Assembly: GCA_050693975.1 (NCBI GenBank)
Contig: JBOGWV010000177.1
Location: 1-64,000, forward strand
Length of the DNA stretch: 64,000 bases
DNA from: WHSV01 sp050693975
GTDB lineage: Bacteria; Actinomycetota; CADDZG01; WHSQ01
Direction: 5' to 3'
Below, piece by piece: positions 7,642 through 16,519 of this stretch; the first letter of the stretch is position 1; each line of letters opens with the position of its first letter. The notes under the pieces were generated by a model, which saw only the letters and a list, made by a program, of their open reading frames with translations, had not been told where the DNA came from and ran no database searches. Position numbers and translations under genes: made by a program.

Positions 7642-7938
7642 ATGCCCAAGACACAAGAGCTCCTGTACGCTGTGGTTGGTGCCGGTGACTTCGCCGTCGA
7701 GAAGGCGAAGGGTCTGGCCGACCGCGAGACAACCGCCAAGGTCTACAAGGACTTCGTCAAGCGTGGGCGTGTGCTCTCGACCAAGATCAAGAGCTCCGCT
7801 CCCACCAAACAGGCGATCGCTCAGACCAAGACCGCACGCGCCCAGGCCAAGGCCGCCGCAACCAGCGCGACCAAGGCAGTCCGAGCAAACTCGAGGGCCG
7901 CGCGTTCTGCGGCGACCAAGTCCGCAAACGCGAGCTAG
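7642..7938 (+). CDS. HbhA-like short Lys/Ala-rich protein
   Basis: A 98-aa protein whose N-terminus (LLYAVVGAGDFAVEKAKGL) resembles that of mycobacterial heparin-binding haemagglutinin HbhA and whose C-terminal half is a Lys/Ala-rich, highly basic helix. It lacks the long coiled coil and the KKAAPAKK repeats of full HbhA, so adhesion is not implied. The XRE gene upstream reproduces the Rv0474-Rv0475 arrangement. The ATG at 7642 is preferred to a GTG at 7630 because GAGGAGG (7624-7630) then lies 11 nt upstream instead of overlapping the start. Confidence 0.72.
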   Translation: MPKTQELLYAVVGAGDFAVEKAKGLADRETTAKVYKDFVKRGRVLSTKIKSSAPTKQAIAQTKTARAQAKAAATSATKAVRANSRAARSAATKSANAS

Positions 7939-7971
7939 TTACAGCACCAAATAGCTGGAAAACCGCACTCC

Positions 7972-8000
7972 ACGGGCCCGCCTCCACGGCGGGCCCGTTT
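7972..8000 (+). terminator. Intrinsic-type terminator after HbhA-like gene
   Basis: Perfect 11-bp GC-rich stem ACGGGCCCGCC-TCCAC-GGCGGGCCCGT followed by TT. It lies 33 nt downstream of the stop codon and 54 nt before the next gene. The short T-tract is usual for high-GC actinobacteria. Confidence 0.75.
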
Positions 8001-8054
8001 GCGTCCGTCGTCCGAGGGGAAGCGAAAAGGGACCAATCTGGTTAAGGAACTACT

Positions 8055-9077
8055 GTGACCCTGACTATGAACCTAGACGTAACCTTGGATTGCACCGAGC
8101 GATGCTTCGACCTGCCCGAGTGGGGCGAGCTCCTCGAGAGCGACCCCGACCGGCAGATCTTCGCAACGCCTGAGTGGCATCGCTTGTGGTGGGAGGAGTT
8201 CAAAGGGGACAAGGACCTGTTCCTGTTGACCATGCGCCGCGCGGGCGAGGTCGTGGCAATCGTTCCCCTTTACCGCAAGGCCGAGGACGGCAAGAAGGTG
8301 CTCCGCTTCGTCGGCGGCATCGATCTGACCGACTATCTCGGCCCGATTTGCTCGCTCGAGGCCCGCGAGGACGTCGCCGAGACCCTTGCTGCGTGGTTGG
8401 TCGATACCGACGTCGAGTGGGACCTGTTTGACGCTCACAACATGCCCGTTCCCTTTGGCTTCGCCGAATTCCTGGTCGACCGGGCCGATCGTGAGGGTCT
8501 CGATTTCCAGCTCGAGCAGGAGGAGACGGCGGCGCTCCTGCCGCTTCCTTCGGATTGGACCGAGTATCTCGCGAGCCTGGGCTCCAAGGAGCGCCACGAG
8601 CTCAAGCGCAAGCGCAAGCGACTGGCTAAGGATTTCCCCGACGCGCGTGTGCGCACCGCCACCGAAGAGAGTCTCGAGCGAGATCTCAAGACCTTCATCG
8701 AGATGCATCGTGGCGCAGAGGGGATGAAGGGTCACTTCATGAGGCCGGAGATCGCCACCTTCTTCGAGCGCATCGCCCATTCGTTCATGCCCCTTGGATG
8801 GCTGCAGCTGGACCTTTTCGAGATTGGCGAGCGCGCGCTGGCATCGACCTTCTCGTTCTCGTTCAACGGCAACCTCTATCTCTACAACTCGGCTTACGAA
8901 CCCGACCTCAAGCACCTGTCACCCGGATTCGTGCACGTGTCGGAGCTCGTTCGATCGTCGATCGAGTCCGGTATGCGGATCTTCGACTTCATGAGGGGAC
9001 CCGAGCGCTACAAATATCAGCTTGGGGCTCAGGCCGTGCCTCTAAACAACGTCCGTCTTTTCAGGAAGACGTCCTAA
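8055..9077 (+). CDS. CelD/BcsL-type GNAT acyltransferase
   Basis: A 340-aa member of the GNAT-fold family that includes CelD/BcsL and FemAB-like proteins; these transfer acyl or aminoacyl groups during envelope or exopolysaccharide synthesis. A basic segment near residue 180 (KRKRKRLAK) precedes the second GNAT-like half, and the characteristic FDFMRGPERYKYQLGA motif is near residue 310. No membrane segment is seen. GTG is used as start because AAGGA lies 6 nt upstream. The adjacent glycosyltransferase gene follows after 6 nt, so they are probably co-transcribed. Acceptor unknown. Confidence 0.83.
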   Translation: MTLTMNLDVTLDCTERCFDLPEWGELLESDPDRQIFATPEWHRLWWEEFKGDKDLFLLTMRRAGEVVAIVPLYRKAEDGKKVLRFVGGIDLTDYLGPICSLEAREDVAETLAAWLVDTDVEWDLFDAHNMPVPFGFAEFLVDRADREGLDFQLEQEETAALLPLPSDWTEYLASLGSKERHELKRKRKRLAKDFPDARVRTATEESLERDLKTFIEMHRGAEGMKGHFMRPEIATFFERIAHSFMPLGWLQLDLFEIGERALASTFSFSFNGNLYLYNSAYEPDLKHLSPGFVHVSELVRSSIESGMRIFDFMRGPERYKYQLGAQAVPLNNVRLFRKTS

Positions 9078-9083
9078 ACCGAC

Positions 9084-10355
9084 ATGACTATCTACGATGA
9101 CGCACCGATGGTGACGCGCGTGGCGGTTCTCGCCTACCACTCGTCGCCCCTAATCGAGCCGGGCTCGGGAGATGCCGGCGGCATGACCGTCTACGTCCGC
9201 GAGCTTGCTCGGGCGCACGAGCGGCTAGGGGTTCACACCGATATCTTCACGCGGGCGACGGGCGACGAGGCTCGCGTCGTGGTGCTGTCCGAAAGGGTCA
9301 GGGTGGTCTCGATAGCCGCCGGTCCCTCACGGCCCCTTCCCAAAGAGCGACTGCCCGAATACGTCGAGGACTTCGCGGCCGGCGTGCGCGCCTTTGCCAC
9401 GATGCAACGAGTCACCTATGACATCGTGCACTCGCACTACTGGCAATCGGGTATCGCAGCCATCTCGCTCGCTCGGGCTCTGGGCGTCCCCTTGGTGCAC
9501 TCTCAGCACACACTGGGCCTGGTCAAGAACTCCTTTTTGGCTCCCGGCGATTCACCCGAACCGCAGCTGCGGCTCGATGGTGAGGCTCGGATCATCGGAA
9601 GCGCCGACGTCCTGCTCGCGTCGACCGACGAGGAATGGAAGCAACTCTCATGCCTGTACGGAGCGCCTCACGATCGCATCAAGACGATTCATCCGGGCGT
9701 GGACCACGGCGTCTTTCATTCGGGTGACCGGCACGAAGCACGCGCCGCGCTGGGGATCGACGACGAAGACGCCGTGTTGCTGTACGTGGGCCGGATCCAG
9801 CCTCTCAAGGGCCTCGAGCTCGCCGTGCGAGCCGCTAACGAGGTATTGCCGGCCCTCGATCGCGAGCTGACCTTCGTGGTGGTGGGTGGTGCCGGCGGTG
9901 AGAGCGGTCAGCGCGAGCTCGAGCGCACGAAGGCCCTTGTCAGATCCCTGGGGCTGAGCGAGCGGGTACGGTTCGTCGGCGCCCAACCGCACCACAAGCT
10001 CCCCACCTATTATCGTGCGGCCGATGTCCTCACGGTGTGCTCGCACTCCGAGTCCTTCGGGCTCGCCGCGCTCGAGGCCCACGCTTGCGGCACGCCGGTC
10101 GTCGCCACTGCGGTGGGAGGCCTCTCCTACATCGTGCGCGACGGCCGGTCCGGTTTCCTACTCGACGAGCGCGATCCCACGGTCTGCGCCGCCAGGCTCA
10201 AGACGTTGCTCTCTGATTCGTCGTTGTGGGATCAGTTCGCGCGCGCGGCGAGCGACGCGTCGCACGGCTTCTCGTGGGATGCGACCGCAACCACACTCCT
10301 CGAGTTGTTCGAGTGTCTGGCGCGCGATCGTGCTCCCGAAGCTTGTACCTGTTAG
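9084..10355 (+). CDS. mshA: MshA-type GT4 glycosyltransferase
   Basis: A 423-aa retaining glycosyltransferase with two Rossmann domains. It closely follows MshA, which joins GlcNAc to inositol-3-phosphate in the first step of mycothiol synthesis: an N-terminal SSPLIEPGSGDAGGMTVYV loop, HSHYWQSG, HTLGLVKN, HPGVD and the C-terminal ESFGLAALEAHACGTPVVA nucleotide-sugar motif. MshA usually has GGMNVY; Thr replaces Asn here. Mycothiol is restricted to actinobacteria, which matches the rest of the window. Other family-4 transferases acting on lipid or sugar phosphates remain possible. Confidence 0.78.
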   Translation: MTIYDDAPMVTRVAVLAYHSSPLIEPGSGDAGGMTVYVRELARAHERLGVHTDIFTRATGDEARVVVLSERVRVVSIAAGPSRPLPKERLPEYVEDFAAGVRAFATMQRVTYDIVHSHYWQSGIAAISLARALGVPLVHSQHTLGLVKNSFLAPGDSPEPQLRLDGEARIIGSADVLLASTDEEWKQLSCLYGAPHDRIKTIHPGVDHGVFHSGDRHEARAALGIDDEDAVLLYVGRIQPLKGLELAVRAANEVLPALDRELTFVVVGGAGGESGQRELERTKALVRSLGLSERVRFVGAQPHHKLPTYYRAADVLTVCSHSESFGLAALEAHACGTPVVATAVGGLSYIVRDGRSGFLLDERDPTVCAARLKTLLSDSSLWDQFARAASDASHGFSWDATATTLLELFECLARDRAPEACTC

Positions 10356-10530
10356 TTCTCAAAAAAGCACAGCAGACCGCGAACAAAAAGTCACCGGCTC
10401 TGACCTGCTCGTTTGTTGTCCTACCTGCGGCTACGCGCGGTTGACCGATGAACACCGCGTCGCTATGTTCGGCGACGTCGTGAGACGCGGTCTTCGGATC
10501 GAGTCGTTCGGCGAGGGCCCCAGAAGCTAA
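10330..10530 (+). CDS. Possible small zinc-motif ORF
   Basis: An open frame of 66 codons starting at a GTG inside the end of mshA. It contains CCPTCGYARLTDEHR, reminiscent of half a zinc ribbon, and a charged C-terminus. No ribosome site or promoter hexamer is visible and the first half is AT-rich like intergenic DNA, so it may be noncoding or a gene remnant. Apart from this frame, nothing else was recognised in 10356-10625. Confidence 0.22.
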   Translation: MLPKLVPVSSQKSTADREQKVTGSDLLVCCPTCGYARLTDEHRVAMFGDVVRRGLRIESFGEGPRS

Positions 10531-10625
10531 GGACGATCAGCTCTCGTGTGTGGGGAAGTACACGAGGTCCGACCGTGCGAGGTTTCTGGGGCTCTTAGTT
10601 GTTCGGCCGGCTTCGCTTGGCTCCG

Positions 10626-11540
10626 TTAGCCTCGCACCAGCGTTCGCAGGAAGAACCGCAGGTTCGCCGGCTTCTCCGCGATCCGGCGCATCAGGTAGGG
10701 ATACCAGGCGGACCCGTATGGAACGTAGGTGCGCACCCTGTAACCCTGGGCCGCGAGCTGTTCCTGGTAGTCGGCGCGCACCCCGTAGAGCATCTGTATC
10801 TCGAAGTCTTGTTGACTTACGCCCGATCGCACCGCGGCTTGCCGCGCATAGTCGATCAGCTTGGTGTCGTGGGTCGCTATGCCCGGGTCGGCGCCCTTCT
10901 CGAACAACCAATCGGTCAGGAACATGTACTGGGCGTCGATCTCGGCCCCCTTCTGGAGCGCCAGCTCTTCGGGCTCGGCGTAAGCACCTTTAACGAGTCG
11001 GATCCGTGGCTTGACTGCCGCAAATGCCTCGAGGTCGACGGGGGTGCGACGAAGGTATGCCTGGATCGCCTGCCGAATGTCCGGGTAGTCGGCCTGAAGG
11101 ATCCGGAAGACATCGAGGGTGTCGAGTACGTAATCCGACTGTTCGACGTCGATCTCGACCTGCATGTCGATCGACGCGGCCTGGGCTGCGATCCTGCGGA
11201 GGTGGTCGATGCATTGGCCCTTGTCTAAGGCCAGTCCTAATTGCGTCGGCTTGACCGTGATGGTGGTGTCGATGCCGGTTTCCTCGACTCGCTTGATCGC
11301 CGTCAGGTAGTCGTCGGCCTCAGCCTGGGCCCCTTCGGGAGTGGTGACACCTTCTCCCAACAAGTCGAGGATTCCGCCGATGCCCTTGGAGTTGAGCACC
11401 CGGATCGCGTCGACGGCGTCCTCAAGATCGCTTCCCGCCACGAAGCGTTTGACGAGTCCACTGGTGAGCCGGCTCTCGGTGACGAGCTTCTGAACGCTCG
11501 GCTTCTCTGCGACCCACAACCATGCACGTCCCAGCAACAC
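10626..11540 (-). CDS. Proline dehydrogenase
   Basis: Monofunctional FAD-dependent proline dehydrogenase of 304 aa (TIM barrel), oxidising proline to 1-pyrroline-5-carboxylate and passing electrons to quinone at the membrane. Family motifs are RLVKGAYAEPEE (about residue 185), FEIQMLYGVR (about 250) and the C-terminal YVPYGSAWYPYLMRRIAEKP. No P5C dehydrogenase domain is fused. GTG start with AGGAGGAG just upstream. It is divergent from proC, which catalyses the opposite half of proline metabolism; the two share a 59-nt intergenic region. Confidence 0.93.
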   Translation of the reverse strand: MLLGRAWLWVAEKPSVQKLVTESRLTSGLVKRFVAGSDLEDAVDAIRVLNSKGIGGILDLLGEGVTTPEGAQAEADDYLTAIKRVEETGIDTTITVKPTQLGLALDKGQCIDHLRRIAAQAASIDMQVEIDVEQSDYVLDTLDVFRILQADYPDIRQAIQAYLRRTPVDLEAFAAVKPRIRLVKGAYAEPEELALQKGAEIDAQYMFLTDWLFEKGADPGIATHDTKLIDYARQAAVRSGVSQQDFEIQMLYGVRADYQEQLAAQGYRVRTYVPYGSAWYPYLMRRIAEKPANLRFFLRTLVRG

Positions 11541-11599
11541 GGCTCTCCTCCTTGAGGGCTTAGTGGACCACTTGATGCCGTGCCATCATAGGAGCCTCA

Positions 11600-12418
11600 A
11601 TGACCAAGCTCGCCGTTCTGGGTTGCGGAAAGATGGGTGAGGCGCTCGTCGCGGGCGTCCTCGCCACCGGCTGGCGCGCGCCCAAGGACATCTCTGTCAG
11701 CGCCCGCCGCGAGCAGCGATTGGATGAGCTTGCCGAGCGCCACGGAGTCGAGGTCACACTCGACAACTCCGTGGCTGTGGTGGGAGCCGAGGTCATCGTG
11801 CTCTCGGTCAAGCCGCAGGACACCGAGACTCTGTTGAGCGACATCTCCGCTCACGTGACGCCCGAGCAGACCGTGCTGAGCGTCATCGCCGCGATACCCA
11901 CGAGCCTCATCGAGGGGCGGCTGGGTTCGTCGGTGCCGGTGGTGCGAGCGATGCCCAACACTCCATCGATGGTGCACGAGGGCATGGCGGGAATCGCGGC
12001 GGGTCGCCACGCCGACGAGGCTCACCTCAAGCTGGCCCGCGAGGTTCTTGAGCATGTCGGCCGAGTCGTCACCGTGCCGGAGAGCTACCTCGATGCGGTG
12101 ACGGCCATTTCGGGTTCCGGGCCCGCCTATTTCGCCTTGCTTGCAGAGGCGATGATCGAGGCGGGCATTCTCTTGGGCCTGTCGCGCGAGATCTCGACCG
12201 AGCTCGTGATCCAGACCATGTTGGGATCGGCAAAGCTGCTGCGTGACGAGAAGATGCATCCTGTGGAACTGCGCGAGATGGTGACCTCACCCGGGGGCAC
12301 CACCATCAGGGCGATTCGAGTCCTCGAGCAGTCCGGTGTGCGCGCCGCCTTTCTCAACGCCATCCAGGCCGCGATGGAACGGTCCCAGGAGCTGGCCGAA
12401 GGAGAACCCGGCGCGTAG
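11600..12418 (+). CDS. proC: Pyrroline-5-carboxylate reductase
   Basis: Final step of proline synthesis: NAD(P)H-dependent reduction of 1-pyrroline-5-carboxylate. The 272-aa length is normal. It has a Rossmann N-terminus (LGCGKMGEALVAG, residues 5-17), VRAMPNTPSMVHEG near residue 117 and the C-terminal signature EMVTSPGGTTIRAIRVLEQSGVR. A Shine-Dalgarno AGGAG lies 6 nt upstream of the ATG. In mycobacteria proC directly precedes the BldC-like/bS22 block that is found further downstream here. Confidence 0.96.
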   Translation: MTKLAVLGCGKMGEALVAGVLATGWRAPKDISVSARREQRLDELAERHGVEVTLDNSVAVVGAEVIVLSVKPQDTETLLSDISAHVTPEQTVLSVIAAIPTSLIEGRLGSSVPVVRAMPNTPSMVHEGMAGIAAGRHADEAHLKLAREVLEHVGRVVTVPESYLDAVTAISGSGPAYFALLAEAMIEAGILLGLSREISTELVIQTMLGSAKLLRDEKMHPVELREMVTSPGGTTIRAIRVLEQSGVRAAFLNAIQAAMERSQELAEGEPGA

Positions 12419-12914
12419 CTCGGCGACGCAGGCCGACGTCGAGATCCGGCCGATGACTCCGGAGGACATCGACGACTTCCTGGATCTGTTCGAGGTCGTT
12501 GCCGCCGAGGGCATCTACATCGGAGCGGAGGCCCCGATCGACCGTGAGGATCGTCGAGCTCGCTTCGTCCATACGCTCGAGTCGACCAAGTATCAGTCAC
12601 TGGTCGCGATCGCCGCCGGGAGGCTCGTTGGCCAGATTGGGCTCAAGGACATGCGTGGCCTGATCGACATCGGGATGCTCGTCGCTCCCGACATGCGCGG
12701 CCGGGGAATCGGAAAGGCTCTGTTGCAGGCGGGCATCGACTGGGCCAGGTCGCACGGCGCTCACAAGATGACCCTCCAGGTCTGGCCTCACAACCAAGCC
12801 GCGCGGGAGCTATATGCGAAGTTCGGCTTCATCGAGGAGGGCTATCTCACGCGTCAGTGGAAGCGGCGAAACGGCGAGATCTGGGATGCCGTGGTCATGG
12901 GGCTTCTTCTATGA
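12336..12914 (+). CDS. GNAT N-acetyltransferase
   Basis: A small acyl-CoA-dependent N-acetyltransferase. The core runs from VEIRPMTPEDID to the end, with the acetyl-CoA loop MRGRGIGKALLQAGIDWAR and the late motif NQAARELYAKFGF. The start is uncertain: the GTG at 12336 overlaps proC by 83 nt, while the ATG at 12453 (no ribosome site) would remove the first beta strand. AAGGAG at the end of proC points to a start near 12415, where no standard start codon exists. Substrate unknown. Confidence 0.8.
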   Translation: MCAPPFSTPSRPRWNGPRSWPKENPARSSATQADVEIRPMTPEDIDDFLDLFEVVAAEGIYIGAEAPIDREDRRARFVHTLESTKYQSLVAIAAGRLVGQIGLKDMRGLIDIGMLVAPDMRGRGIGKALLQAGIDWARSHGAHKMTLQVWPHNQAARELYAKFGFIEEGYLTRQWKRRNGEIWDAVVMGLLL

Positions 12915-12954
12915 GCTGTGTGATCCTCGAGTGCCTGCGGGTACCGTGAACTCA

Positions 12955-14076
12955 ATGAGCGAATCTGTGGCGCTGGTCATGGTGCCCGACCTCGCGCGCC
13001 TCTACGACTTCGGGCCCACACATCCGTTGCGCCCCGAGCGCGTGCTCGGCACCTTCGAGCACATTGAGAAGCTGGACATGGTTGCGAAGGCGGGAGTGCG
13101 GGAGGTCGAGGCGCGCTCCGCTACCGACGAAGAGGTGCTAGCGGTGCACGATGCGGAGTTCGTGAACGCGGTGCGCGACATCGATTCCGGGCTGGTCACC
13201 TCCCAGTTCGGGTTGCAGTACGGCCTCGGAACGCCGGACAACCCGGTGTTCGCCGACATGCACACCGCGTCTGCGGCCGTCTCAGGCGCAACCATCACTG
13301 CGGCCGAGTTGGTGGCTTCGGGCGAGGTCGAGCGCGCCTTCAACCCCGCGGGCGGGCTGCATCACGCGCGGCGGGCCGAGGCCTCGGGTTTCTGCATCTA
13401 CAACGATCCTGCGGTCGGGATCGCACGGGTGCTCGACCTCCATCCCGAGTGGCGGGTCATGTACATCGACGTGGACGTTCATCATGGCGATGGAGTCCAG
13501 TGGATCTACTACGACGACCCGCGGGTGCTGACGCTGTCGCTACATCAGAGCGGCCGCTATCTCTATCCGGGCACCGGCTTCGAGGACGAGACCGGGATCG
13601 GTGATGCGATCGGGACCTCGGCCAACCTGCCGCTGATGCCCTACACCTGCAACGACGACTACCTGTGGGGTCTCGAGACGATGGTGAACGCGCTAGCGGA
13701 AGCGTTCAAACCGGATTTGGTGATGACCCAACTGGGAGCCGACACACACTACGACGATCCTCTCGCCAACCTCGGCCTGACCATGGAGGCATACCCCGCC
13801 ATGGCAAGGATCCTGCGCGAGGCCATCCAGGCGCATGGATCGGGTCGCTGGGTCGCGACCGGCGGAGGCGGCTACCAGGCAGAGACCGTCGTGCCCAAGG
13901 TTTGGACGATGCACTTCGCGGAACTGTGTGGCATCACCGAAATCATTCCGGAGTCATGGCTGCGCGACCGGGCTCCGGACGAGGTCTCCCGCCGCGACAC
14001 CGACTCGGTCAAGCAATCGGTCGAGCAGGTGTTGACCGTCTGCGTCCCGCGCCTCGAGGCGCTTGCCTCGATTTAG
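12955..14076 (+). CDS. AcuC-like protein / histone deacetylase family
   Basis: Zinc hydrolase of the arginase/deacetylase fold, 373 aa. AcuC removes acetyl groups from lysines, notably of acetyl-CoA synthetase. Active-site segments are intact: AGGLHHARR, the zinc motif DVDVHHGDG, the second Asp in GADTHYDDPL and the TGGGGYQ segment that carries the transition-state Tyr. The frame is open to 12814 but the start is set at the ATG at 12955, which has TACCGT 7 nt upstream and no Shine-Dalgarno. The GNAT acetyltransferase gene just before it hints at a reversible acetylation pair, which is an inference. Confidence 0.88.
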   Translation: MSESVALVMVPDLARLYDFGPTHPLRPERVLGTFEHIEKLDMVAKAGVREVEARSATDEEVLAVHDAEFVNAVRDIDSGLVTSQFGLQYGLGTPDNPVFADMHTASAAVSGATITAAELVASGEVERAFNPAGGLHHARRAEASGFCIYNDPAVGIARVLDLHPEWRVMYIDVDVHHGDGVQWIYYDDPRVLTLSLHQSGRYLYPGTGFEDETGIGDAIGTSANLPLMPYTCNDDYLWGLETMVNALAEAFKPDLVMTQLGADTHYDDPLANLGLTMEAYPAMARILREAIQAHGSGRWVATGGGGYQAETVVPKVWTMHFAELCGITEIIPESWLRDRAPDEVSRRDTDSVKQSVEQVLTVCVPRLEALASI

Positions 14077-14101
14077 TGGCCGCTCCGATACCCTTCCGTT
14101 C

Positions 14102-14491
14102 GTGAACGCGATTACAGAGATACACCTCTACGTGGGCTGGACGATCCCGGCCGGGTTCCTGATTCTGGCGCTGTGGTCGGGGTGGATCTTCATTCGCAAC
14201 CGCGTGCCTCACGAGTGGTACTGGAGCCTGCTGGGGGTGCTGCAGGCGGTGGTGGGCATTCAGTTCCTGGTGGGTGCCATCCTGTTCATCTCCGGTCGGC
14301 GTCCGGTCTTCGAGGGAGCGACCTGGCTCCACTACGTTTACGGAGCGTTCTTTCCCGCGGCGCTACTCGTGTTCGCCCACCGGGCCGGCAAGGAGCGATT
14401 CAAAGAGGTGCCCTTCGTGCCGTTCGGAATCGCCGCGCTGCTTTGCTTCGGCCTCACCACCCGCGCGCTGATGACCGGCCTGGGCATGTGA
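14102..14491 (+). CDS. Four-helix membrane protein
   Basis: A 129-aa integral membrane protein of unknown function with four predicted transmembrane helices (about 8-30, 40-62, 72-92 and 100-122) and short loops. The GTG at 14102 is chosen because TACCCT ends 7 nt upstream and the frame to 14063 is within the acuC tail. It precedes the MarP-like protease by 13 nt and may be co-transcribed with it. Confidence 0.68.
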   Translation: MNAITEIHLYVGWTIPAGFLILALWSGWIFIRNRVPHEWYWSLLGVLQAVVGIQFLVGAILFISGRRPVFEGATWLHYVYGAFFPAALLVFAHRAGKERFKEVPFVPFGIAALLCFGLTTRALMTGLGM

Positions 14492-14504
14492 GCGGCGGGT
14501 CTCG

Positions 14505-15692
14505 ATGAACATCGTCGACCTCCTGTTCTTTGTGGTCGCCGGTCTAACCGCATTCCGTGGTTACCGCAGGGGATTGCTGGGACTGATCTTCGAGCTGGGC
14601 GGTGGATTCATCGGCCTGCTCGCAGGAGTGGCGCTCGGCCCCCGCCTCGCCGACGCGCTCACCGACCGGAGCGGTCTCAGCGGAGTCTTGGTCTCGCTAC
14701 TGACCGTGTTCGTTCTGCTCACCGTGGGTCAGACCGTCGGCTACATCGTCGGTCAGCGCTTCGCGACCTTCGCCCACAAGGTCAAGCTGGGGACGCTCAA
14801 CCAGGCCCTCGGCGCCGTCGGCGGTGTGGTCCTTGCAGTGCTGACGTTCTGGCTGGTGGGGTCGCTGGTCGCGGCCTCGTCCCTTCGCCCCGTGAACCGG
14901 GCGTTGAGCCGCTCGGCGGTGCTGCAGGCGCTCGATGAGGCCCTGCCTCCGCCCCCCAACGTGCTCTCCTACTTCAGCCAGTACCTCAACACCTCGGGCT
15001 TCCCCCAGGTATTCGCGGGGTTGCCTCGGCCGCTTGGTCCGCCGGTGGACCTTCCCAATCGTCGTACGGCCCAGCGCGCCATCGAAGCGGCGCAGCCCTC
15101 GACGGTGCGCGTCACCGTTCCTGCATGCGGCGGTACTCAGCTCGGCAGTGGCTGGATCGCGGCCGACGGAGTCGTTGTGACCAACGCCCACGTCGTTGCC
15201 GGCGGCGAGGAGGTGACCGTGCAGACCCAGGCCGATGAGGCCGTGGGTGCGAGTGTGGTTCTGTTTGACCCTCGCACCGATCTTGCCGTCCTGCGCCTGG
15301 CCGAGAGCGTGCAGGCTCCACCGTTGCAGCTCGAAACGAGCGGCTTCGACAACGGCGAACCGGGCGCGACATTGGGGTATCCGGGTAGCGACAACGGCCA
15401 GCTTGATGCGGATCCGGCCGCAGTCAAGGATCGCTACAACGCGCTTGGAAAGGACATCTATGGGCGCGGCGACGTCTCACGCGAGGTCTACGAGCTGCGC
15501 GCTCAGGTGACCCAGGGAGAATCCGGCGGGCCCTTCGTGCTGCCGAACGGACGCGTTGCGGGAGTCGTGTTCGCCGCCTCGACCCAGGACGCCGAGATCG
15601 GCTACGCGCTGACGGGGGCCGAGGTCGTCGACGAGATCAACGAGGGCATCAACTCAGGCGAGCCGGTGGCAACCGGCCCCTGCACCCGCTAG
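14505..15692 (+). CDS. marP: MarP-like membrane serine protease
   Basis: A 395-aa protein with an N-terminal CvpA-type domain of four transmembrane helices (about 1-125) and an extracytoplasmic trypsin-like protease domain. The triad is complete: H229 (TNAHVV), D259 (RTDLAVLRL) and S340 (GESGGP). C208 and C393 match the disulfide pair of M. tuberculosis MarP (Rv3671c), which supports the assignment. MarP maintains intrabacterial pH during acid stress by activating peptidoglycan hydrolases. The gene converges on an SDR gene with 6 nt between. Confidence 0.88.
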   Translation: MNIVDLLFFVVAGLTAFRGYRRGLLGLIFELGGGFIGLLAGVALGPRLADALTDRSGLSGVLVSLLTVFVLLTVGQTVGYIVGQRFATFAHKVKLGTLNQALGAVGGVVLAVLTFWLVGSLVAASSLRPVNRALSRSAVLQALDEALPPPPNVLSYFSQYLNTSGFPQVFAGLPRPLGPPVDLPNRRTAQRAIEAAQPSTVRVTVPACGGTQLGSGWIAADGVVVTNAHVVAGGEEVTVQTQADEAVGASVVLFDPRTDLAVLRLAESVQAPPLQLETSGFDNGEPGATLGYPGSDNGQLDADPAAVKDRYNALGKDIYGRGDVSREVYELRAQVTQGESGGPFVLPNGRVAGVVFAASTQDAEIGYALTGAEVVDEINEGINSGEPVATGPCTR

Positions 15693-15698
15693 CGGGGT

Positions 15699-16457
15699 CT
15701 AGGAGGTCTGGCCCCCGTCGACCACCAGGGTCGTGCCGGTCACGAAGCTGGCTGCGTCGCTGGCGAGGAACACCGCCGGGCCCACGATCTCGTCCGCAGT
15801 TCCCAGCCGCCGCATCGGGATCATGTCCTCCATCGTCTTGCGCGTGCCCTCGTCGCTCCACAGCATCGAGTTGAGGTCGGTGGCAATCCAGCCGGGTGCG
15901 ATCGAGTTCACTCGGACGTTCGAGGTCGCCAGTTCGCGCGCCGCAGCCTGCGTCATCAGGCGCACTCCACCCTTCGCCGCGGAGTAGAAGGAGAGGCCCT
16001 CTGCGCCCTGAATTCCCGCAACCGATGCGATCTGGATGATGGATCCTCCGCCGCCCTCGACCATTCGCTGCGCGGCAAGCTGAGTGGCGTGAAAGACCGA
16101 GTCGAGGTTCAGGCGCATTACCTTGTCCCAGCCCTCGGGACGAAGGGTGGTCAGGGGGGCCACGAAGCGGGTTCCACCGGCGTTGTTGACCAGGATGTCG
16201 AGGCGGCCGAGCTCGCCGGTCGTGCGGTCGAACAATGTCTCCAGGGCGCCTCGATCGGTCACGTCGGTGGGGACGGCAATCGCTCTGCGGCCCAGCTCCT
16301 CGATCTCCTTGACAAGGGTCTCCAGGGCGGCCTCGGTGCGGGCCGCCACGGCGACGTCCGCTCCGGCCTCCGCCATGCCGAGGGCGATTGATCGCCCGAT
16401 GCCACGCGATGCGCCCGTGACAACGGCCACCTTGCCCTCGAGCGAGAACAGCCTCAT
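15699..16457 (-). CDS. SDR-family oxidoreductase
   Basis: Classical NAD(P)-dependent short-chain dehydrogenase of 252 aa: GASRGIG cofactor loop near residue 16, NNAGG near 93, catalytic Ser...YSAAKGG (Tyr and Lys) near 160 and a C-terminal GTTLVVDGGQ typical of 3-oxoacyl-ACP reductase/glucose dehydrogenase-like members. The ATG at 16457 starts the conserved EGKVAVVTGA strand and has GAGGA upstream; a TTG at 16487 would add ten residues. Substrate cannot be inferred. Confidence 0.9.
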   Translation of the reverse strand: MRLFSLEGKVAVVTGASRGIGRSIALGMAEAGADVAVAARTEAALETLVKEIEELGRRAIAVPTDVTDRGALETLFDRTTGELGRLDILVNNAGGTRFVAPLTTLRPEGWDKVMRLNLDSVFHATQLAAQRMVEGGGGSIIQIASVAGIQGAEGLSFYSAAKGGVRLMTQAAARELATSNVRVNSIAPGWIATDLNSMLWSDEGTRKTMEDMIPMRRLGTADEIVGPAVFLASDAASFVTGTTLVVDGGQTS

Positions 16458-16493
16458 GGATTCCTCATCCTCAGTTAGTCGGGACAATTAGTG

Positions 16494-16518
16494 GGGACAA
16501 TCGCTACGATTATGTCCC
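16494..16518 (+). promoter_or_regulatory. Inverted repeat and leaderless promoter between SDR and phosphatase genes
   Basis: GGGACAATCG-CTA-CGATTATGTCCC is a near-perfect inverted repeat (one extra base in the right arm); another GGGACAAT lies at 16481. TACGAT (16505-16510) inside it ends 9 nt before the ATG at 16520, which has no Shine-Dalgarno. The repeat is well placed to control both divergent genes. Confidence 0.45.
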
Positions 16519-16519
16519 T

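Noticed and set aside
8950..8967. Palindrome TCGATCGTCGATCGA in the GNAT gene
   Set aside because: Lies inside a coding region as ordinary Ser/Ser/Ile codons; no relation to the three intergenic palindromes beyond chance GATCG content.
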